Assembly: GCA_028284365.1 (NCBI GenBank)
Contig: JANQRW010000017.1
Span: forward strand, 28,786 to 92,785
Length of the DNA: 64,000 bases
Source of the DNA: Marinicella sp.
GTDB taxonomy: Bacteria; Pseudomonadota; Gammaproteobacteria; Xanthomonadales; Marinicellaceae
Direction: 5' to 3'
Below the pieces are notes generated by a model. The model worked only from the letters and a program-made list of their open reading frames with translations. It was not told where the DNA came from and made no database searches. The translations under genes and the position numbers were made by a program. This document shows, piece by piece, positions 61,101-64,000 of the stretch. Each line of letters begins with the position of its first letter. The stretch's first letter is position 1.

Positions 61101-64000
61101 TAACCGAAGAAATATTCAACAAGAATAAGCCTCCAGCTCAGTACCTCAAGACCACGCACATTTATGATAACTATGGTAATGAAACCGACACCTTGACCTG
61201 CTCCAAATCAGTGGTTGGTGCTGGTAATTGCACAGTTGCTTATGAACCGCCAGTTGTTTTTGATAACCCGCTGGATATATACCGCCACGCCAGTGTGAGT
61301 TATGATGGTTCATGGCATCAGTATCTTGTCTCAAGCACCAGTTTATTCGGTCACAAAGATGCGGTTAAAGCCAAACGCGTGGTGACATCCATCTCAAGTG
61401 GGCATGATGTTTTTGGTAATCCGGCTGTCACCACAGATTTGTTAACCAACGTCACCAACAGCTTCAGGTATGGCTTGCTTGGTGAGCTACAAAGCAGCAA
61501 AACCAATACCGGAACCTACAGTGAGACTTTCAGTTACTGGTGTTATGAAAATCCACTGTTATACTGCCCGGATGAGGCTGCCATTGTGACCGTAACCGCT
61601 CCTGAGGGTGCGCCGGCCTCGCGCGAGTACAAAGACATGCAGGGCCGCGTGGTGCGGGTACAGACCCAGTCCATGGGTGATGCGGGTAACCCGGGTGCCT
61701 GGCGTACGGTTGATACCTATTATGATGAAGCCGGACGCAATAAAGAAACTTCCATGCCATATTTCATCAGTAATGGCGGTGCTGTTTTAACCACTATAGG
61801 ATTCAATGAAAACGTATATGATGCTCTGGGGCGTATCAGATTCACTAAAAACCCCAGCCACACAGGTTCACTCGCAATCAGTGAAACCAGATATGCAGGT
61901 TTAAGCACCACCACATTCAACGCACTTAATCAAAAAGAAGTGACCATCAGGGACGTCAGTGGACAGGTGATTGAAAAACAACAATTTTTGGACAATCATA
62001 AGTTGGTTTATAACAGCATCACCTATGGCTATGATGCCAATGACAAGTTGTTAACACTGACATCAGATGGTGATGTGACCACCATGACTTATGACCGCAT
62101 GGGGCGTAAAGAGACCATGGTAGATCCTTCCAAAGGCTCCTGGGCATACAGCTACAATGCCTTGGGTGATTTAACCAGCCAAAGTGATGGACTGGGACAA
62201 GTCATTACCAACACCTATGACATCCGGGGGCGTTTGGTAGAAAAGACCGCGCAATATCTGATCGGTGAACAACCACTGCATTCGATCTGGCACTATGATG
62301 AAGGTTGTGAGGCTAACCTAACCAGTCGTTGTGGTCAATTAAGCCGCGAATCCACCATCACCAAAGACCAAACAGATGTCAGTGGTGGCCGTGAACGCAT
62401 TGACCGTTATTACAGTTATGATGGTTTTGGTCGCTCATCAGAAGTGATGACCCACATCTTTGATGGTGAGCGAGGTGATGATGCCTCGGTTTATACAGAA
62501 GAAACCCGTTATGATGAATTGGGCCGGGTGTTTCAGCAGATAGATGCCACCGGCTTTGGCACCATGCTGCTATACAACCAATACGGTTATCAGTACAAGA
62601 TCATGGAAGCGGCACAGTGTTTTGATTTGGATGCATCGGGTCACCCGATCAATGACAACAACTCAGGCACCTGCCAATTGTATGATGATGGTAATTACTA
62701 CCGCCCCTATTATGAAGCCCTTGCGATGGACCCCTATGGCAATGTGATCAAGGAATCACTGCATGGTGGCAAGTTAACCAAAGTCAGGAGTCACCACCTG
62801 GAAAATGGTTTTCTGAAGAACACCTGTATCTCTCGTGGTACGCAACCGATTTGTCACCAGTTTGACAGCCTCGATGGTGCAGGTATCAGCTTCACCTTTG
62901 ATCAAAAAGGCAACCTGAAAAGCCGCAATGACGGTACCAACGCTGAGAACTATACCTATGATGACCTGAATCGTTTAGAAATCGAAACGAGAACAATCAG
63001 CGGCATCACCGGAAATCCGATCAATTACAGTTATGCTGCCAATGGTAATTTAGAGACCAAAGCAGGGCATACTCTTAGTTATACCGGAAGCAGCCCACAT
63101 GCTGTAACAGCCTTCAAAGGTACCACTTATGTATACGATGCGGTGGGTAACATGACCATGAGTACCCATGCAGATGAGGATGGTCAGAACAAGTCGATCA
63201 AATACACCGGCCTGAACAAAGCCTACCTGATAGAGAATCTGGATAACGGTCAGTCGACTTACTTCCAGTACGATGGTACGCATGCACGCTATGTGCGCAA
63301 GGATCTGGATCATGGCAGTACCAAACGCACCACGCACTACATCGGCCATGTTGAAATGATCCGCACGGGTGCTTATGGCTCACCAGAAAAGTACAAACGC
63401 TATATTGGTGATCTGATCATTGACATGCCAGTCAGACTGGCTTATCCCTCCTCATGGCGCTTTAACTACCAGTTAAAAGATCACCTGGGCAGTGTACACA
63501 CCAGCATTGAATTAAACCGTGCTGGCACGGGATTCACAGATGCGGTGGTGACTTACAGTTTTGATGCCTGGGGCAAGCGGCGCTCAGTGTTTAACGCAAC
63601 CGATCATGGCCTGAACGAGATCAGCATTTTATTCAGCACTGAAATAGAGCGCACCACCCGTGGTTATACCGGTCATGAGCATCTGGATGATGTGGGAATT
63701 ATTCATATGAACGGGCGCATCTACGATGCTGAACTGGGACGTTTTCTGCAGGCCGACCCATTTATACAAGACCCGTATGACACGCAGAGCCTGAACCGCT
63801 ACACCTACGTGTTTAACAACCCGTTATCGAACAACGACCCCACCGGTTACTTCTCCTGGAACGTGTTCATGAAGAACTACGGCCGGCCCCTGGCAGCCAT
63901 AGCGGTGAGTTTTATCCCGGCAGGTCAGAGCTGGGCCGCTGTTTTGATCAAAGGTGCTGTTTCAGGTGGTATTACTGGCGGGAGCAAAGGGGCGTTAATT
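52181..64000 (+). CDS. Giant exported LRR / Fn3-like / SpvB / FG-GAP / RHS-repeat protein (3' end outside window)
   Basis: One frame covers more than 3,900 codons; recognisable sequence at 52982, 57602 and 63752 is in register and I met no stop where I translated. After a signal peptide (MFKHVSFLLLVFVSFNVYSQ) come leucine-rich repeats (about 250-510; LRSLNLSNNPAITNISGL), several Fn3-like modules (about 545-1075), an SpvB/TcaC-like start (about 1780; SGAATYSVPIFAPAGTGG), FG-GAP/VCBS repeats (about 2110-2570; DFNGDGLSDLL), YD repeats (about 3210-3730) and the RHS core (DHLGSVHTS; GRFLQADPFIQDPYDTQSLN). After the core, a hydrophobic glycine-rich stretch begins at the right edge. Such proteins encapsulate a variable C-terminal toxin; that domain is not visible here. 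Confidence 0.88.
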   Translation, partial: MFKHVSFLLLVFVSFNVYSQVEIPQTVQDQIVADVIADKGYIDTAEVDARIRLWKIEQPPSAASGEMIESGSCQNDCVQSGGNDSLPKPRNVKIKGKKIGDDFTQNFVVKWKRPKALPSGSPYKLKNYRVILSKNGKTYKKYKVKAEFKNNGSPKKHQRLKLRNLDVAVYTVQVRARYKESTSNKNATLSKSSELSSKWTDSQSGKTKQDPAMLSSISGSQIVICEFSIDGMPIQGGKDYELSLITGADCSDAGIQDIHLSQMHFFVPNLRSLNLSNNPAITNISGLRQLNYLEWLRLDFNTGLDMTLPQNDLSVFDSLETLYLKGLNLLEIPALPENVTYLNLSKNKISNNAGGFWPRDPLSTLVINNNATSFNDKFDVTGTYTLTDQFVGQMVLLNMQLETLQIRNSLFTEADGFSFVSGLNLKSLDLKGDHLKKHLDYSTWNQGLCFMNLESNNIETISGYTPIQSLSLVNNNNLKKVELLTDPNHKPAYIGLTGSDALLCTEHNKISDSTAAAILDMSGVPGSGNIACPLWQIPPKLDESDSCKPDPLQSLSAYKNTASNWSTVTWDESTDPLVDYQRWGVTKHRVDFYQNDVLLGSVDQALGANYATSEFVGADKVTVSACVGEYCGYEIDTSQIEEGGLGTVSALDEEWTIPAQDSFKIKFTYNQTDFTQPLGQPEHFEVTPLVNGQPSKSPLIINVDGSYQSEWSTSMLDRTTYSEVLFSVRACRVDVGCGAVTYIDVQNPDPYVPTVNSFEVYEDSDTQRRYLTWEIDEQLTGVTHYLIRAKRLTDILNEYTVSADDPDYLILNGTFPTKYDITACIDANCGVSLEDSISFDQGLYMPLSLGASWSPDKNHFSIRFNYPNWQDLGLASAPKEPEYFEIRSDFPQNDGTFLLATVNWISGAYQSGWESPLIDRTNTLGTSFNVRACRSDMGCSHYASIAVNEPVMGDLELPNVIGLSATVDLTDKSILLNWSYDNSADEALALIDYLKITEKQPKRREDTLVNYGLATQQGDELVYYSHQIEAKTMKLSRFTNGYYDYTVSACYRNESDDEVCSNSATFAGGVNEVTAQFENPTVAVSMLEITDVSAEAGYLCMDERGCQNGSPNHGDRTPVENITWQMPVRNDGFKPDYFLLKSKPGYGTGQTSLNQPVCNSVVVDENSGGLITKPVYEIRVDVKSIKTEGASTTTWTTKGICEDLYIKNQTVVPDPRPVNGPRAGKWLVSACVNGVGCGNPFTYVCDENESVCYNQSASSVTNDSNNRFSSVDPGSLQPGSFWNKSLAGTGWHLYWVNGLNQTAQDGRYGRAYDMVGYWFSYQQVDEKWIPVWYEARLRQQPGLIEGRAYLQGNLYIHKRTSSPGEPIEISEIDTGNIQLLIHENASCTPAPCEDTSQHATMILDLDYEKNFFTPPGDSDNVFPYTREEDGALRLEIKDIAIDLFNSNRYKAFNDNDHYQGLWQRNIFNPDNNPMASAEMSMLNWINGGLENDLFVYFDGSGNPVWLASQTCPQMNVTEGFCLNASSEVPPATYFDEFLAESGRTLVMMRFGYNPLMQKPMDWLLEVSRVYVGDFGREFETSDTDTEFRKAKFWLNVDRDIDGRQITINDMGTDQASMLELEKRANLHGIFYDIEPITDISVNTCDPNVVGSCLVLLNWYTDDKFPSIAPYVIKNGANAIRLQDYITANPDEIECDDSSVPTNVYSKSGFRCEFKTAANYVFQLHKDKYESSGTEVIAQSQTLFIKGCHSGNCGAGYQPAYAATVNPAQHTLNSDNSSSLVGFTSGQMAVDMSGAATYSVPIFAPAGTGGLSPSLALAYHSHGTNDIAGVGWGIAGTSSISRCLRNAEQDGIGLDEYKPITLTNEDAFCLDGQKLLQVPSSTISHGENGAEYRTEIEGFSRIKVVGQSLGGPDTFEVRLKNGEIRTYGSSSTDFNAQVKSADGSAVVSWLLNKIADRHGNEIWFVWDTSKIGETYLQKVEYTHNSSFINPQNVITFNYEERPDQNMGYANKIVNKNHQRLKSISTQRRKTLAGSLQTIRKLDLTYIQSPLSGLSLISAITECVDAASSQCLQPVRFDWSSDGSEDWFRPLDSNRPSYSDIGRMNQNIGSLKPIDLNGDGASEFVFPFYKENGGVNPEFRFALAGNSDLIDIKGSATLGHPHNNEYCSENLNGFYNRTCNTDIQPAEPEKNSINDNDYYVYDFNGDGFDDLLSPVKEQGSSNLSYWTISYSDGERLCQFASDGADCRDQEKLGVRWHENAHAQTFADFTGDGVPDLLAFDVVSDVVGLKPYTSLGANAYLHVTEYDDSLDSMAFNGNTQIAQVKLDLGQIPLHDYEILCADLTTPPAGLPQYIECSETEFTGMKLLSKVDAISPLASDFNGDGLSDLLVTYKYVISDTTQEGEQPSSDTTDSDGNRWIKIWAVHSYVPTSSPTGELAGELKLIQNIGMATGFGPIWVSGDGGLTVNEFSDPDLIEFGPNEALSVIDVNGDYLADLVSSKGVFINENGTFGDMVAFNVDDNNLYTQAMAVNADYDQGEMDDDFKYLLQHIDVDFDGDLDVLYPDPETGVGPVNYSYRTLEYSATGGYSYSSRKIPSSSILARKSDSKAAHNTHLFFDLNGDAHIDQLHIKRGTNNDDERREQFANDDWKARDKIIAIRKTEPTGNGLVDEIRFTYESATLPTVYARETDGYKITDWGNGSAVLDMKTPMYLVRRVDQKSPLKNTSENFASVLYHYKGMKLQGGGRGSLGFAEVSSIDLVNKIGTQTRYRQDFPYTGMPEWTMRSHYAAINPAATELLSCTIGDAACDFNQCMGDDCMDPVIDGLTADSISDSLNEYAEVSQASLADSIYPYLYKSIESQYELDSTEAYAATETVMTYHDVASPAAFYGNIHETYNRTCDGFTEVVNSEGITELQCNKVTEIETVNTYGASQQNVTEWILGRLTRSVVYKRRYDAAGQVSDTLNNTTDFKYDTSTGQLTEEIFNKNKPPAQYLKTTHIYDNYGNETDTLTCSKSVVGAGNCTVAYEPPVVFDNPLDIYRHASVSYDGSWHQYLVSSTSLFGHKDAVKAKRVVTSISSGHDVFGNPAVTTDLLTNVTNSFRYGLLGELQSSKTNTGTYSETFSYWCYENPLLYCPDEAAIVTVTAPEGAPASREYKDMQGRVVRVQTQSMGDAGNPGAWRTVDTYYDEAGRNKETSMPYFISNGGAVLTTIGFNENVYDALGRIRFTKNPSHTGSLAISETRYAGLSTTTFNALNQKEVTIRDVSGQVIEKQQFLDNHKLVYNSITYGYDANDKLLTLTSDGDVTTMTYDRMGRKETMVDPSKGSWAYSYNALGDLTSQSDGLGQVITNTYDIRGRLVEKTAQYLIGEQPLHSIWHYDEGCEANLTSRCGQLSRESTITKDQTDVSGGRERIDRYYSYDGFGRSSEVMTHIFDGERGDDASVYTEETRYDELGRVFQQIDATGFGTMLLYNQYGYQYKIMEAAQCFDLDASGHPINDNNSGTCQLYDDGNYYRPYYEALAMDPYGNVIKESLHGGKLTKVRSHHLENGFLKNTCISRGTQPICHQFDSLDGAGISFTFDQKGNLKSRNDGTNAENYTYDDLNRLEIETRTISGITGNPINYSYAANGNLETKAGHTLSYTGSSPHAVTAFKGTTYVYDAVGNMTMSTHADEDGQNKSIKYTGLNKAYLIENLDNGQSTYFQYDGTHARYVRKDLDHGSTKRTTHYIGHVEMIRTGAYGSPEKYKRYIGDLIIDMPVRLAYPSSWRFNYQLKDHLGSVHTSIELNRAGTGFTDAVVTYSFDAWGKRRSVFNATDHGLNEISILFSTEIERTTRGYTGHEHLDDVGIIHMNGRIYDAELGRFLQADPFIQDPYDTQSLNRYTYVFNNPLSNNDPTGYFSWNVFMKNYGRPLAAIAVSFIPAGQSWAAVLIKGAVSGGITGGSKGALI

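Noticed and set aside
53748..63383. Numerous short frames on both strands within the giant RHS gene
   Set aside because: They are out-of-frame shadows of one continuous coding sequence with recognisable LRR, FG-GAP and RHS motifs.

Overview
The window looks like chromosomal DNA of a free-living, low-GC (roughly 40 %) gammaproteobacterium. The housekeeping set (kdkA, lapAB, coq7, ETF-QO, AmgK/MurU, hflD-mnmA-nudJ) is gammaproteobacterial. An ECF sigma factor of the 'X6' type paired with a Ser/Thr kinase, an exported protein ending in IFQDDFE, and many dispersed intergenic repeats recall the Lysobacterales/Marinicella group. That placement is an inference from gene content, not a phylogeny. I saw no tRNA, rRNA, CRISPR array, prophage or complete insertion sequence.

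Layout. 1-1764: start of a lytic transglycosylase gene (minus, runs off the left edge), then a DUF4398-type lipoprotein overlapping an OmpA-like protein. 1976-4570: cystathionine beta-synthase and cystathionine gamma-lyase (reverse transsulfuration). 4595-5230: a large repeat cluster. 5395-10177: ECF sigma factor and a frameshifted receptor-type Ser/Thr kinase, separated by an opposing beta-helix exoprotein gene. 10225-14983 (minus): kdkA-moaA-moaC-moaD-moaE-uvrC. 15002-17000: a heptosyltransferase-like GT9 gene, an Slp-like lipoprotein and a small membrane protein. 17129-21409: recQ and an abutting GGDEF gene. 21521-29044: DUF1428, a DUF1207 outer-membrane protein, and both aconitases (acnA, acnB). 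29897-31837: a secreted lipase-like protein. 32072-38011 (minus): nhaC-nudJ-mnmA-hflD and a small exported protein followed by amgK-murU. 38492-44653: plsC, then lapA-lapB-GT4-WbpM-like-galU (envelope and surface glycan). 44638-51750: cdd/hpt, a peroxiredoxin-DUF4920 fusion, a GntP permease, a PhyH oxygenase, csp, ETF-QO and coq7. 52181 to the right edge: one giant LRR/Fn3-like/SpvB/FG-GAP/RHS gene of more than 3,900 codons whose C-terminus lies outside the window.

The most unusual material is intergenic. Two families of dispersed, foldable repeats are present. Family A has two copies of about 270 bp (25929-26198 and 29309-29583) in opposite orientation on either side of acnB. They share terminal inverted repeats and at least three further stems, and the stem sequences differ between copies while remaining self-complementary within each copy. 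Family B has about seven copies (4595-5230, 16060-16242, 29655-29871, 31941-32045, 38156-38477, 39242-39445, 49316-49461). They are bounded by AAGGAATG/CATTCCTT-like ends, and five carry a hairpin that also changes sequence but keeps pairing. Three family B copies place an ATG and open frame directly upstream of, and in frame with, the following gene, which makes the longest ORF misleading there.

Functionally the region is mostly core metabolism (TCA cycle, molybdopterin, ubiquinone, sulfur amino acids, nucleotide salvage, DNA repair) and envelope biogenesis (LPS, peptidoglycan recycling, phospholipid). The accessory parts are the giant RHS protein, the secreted lipase, the beta-helix protein and the decaying kinase.
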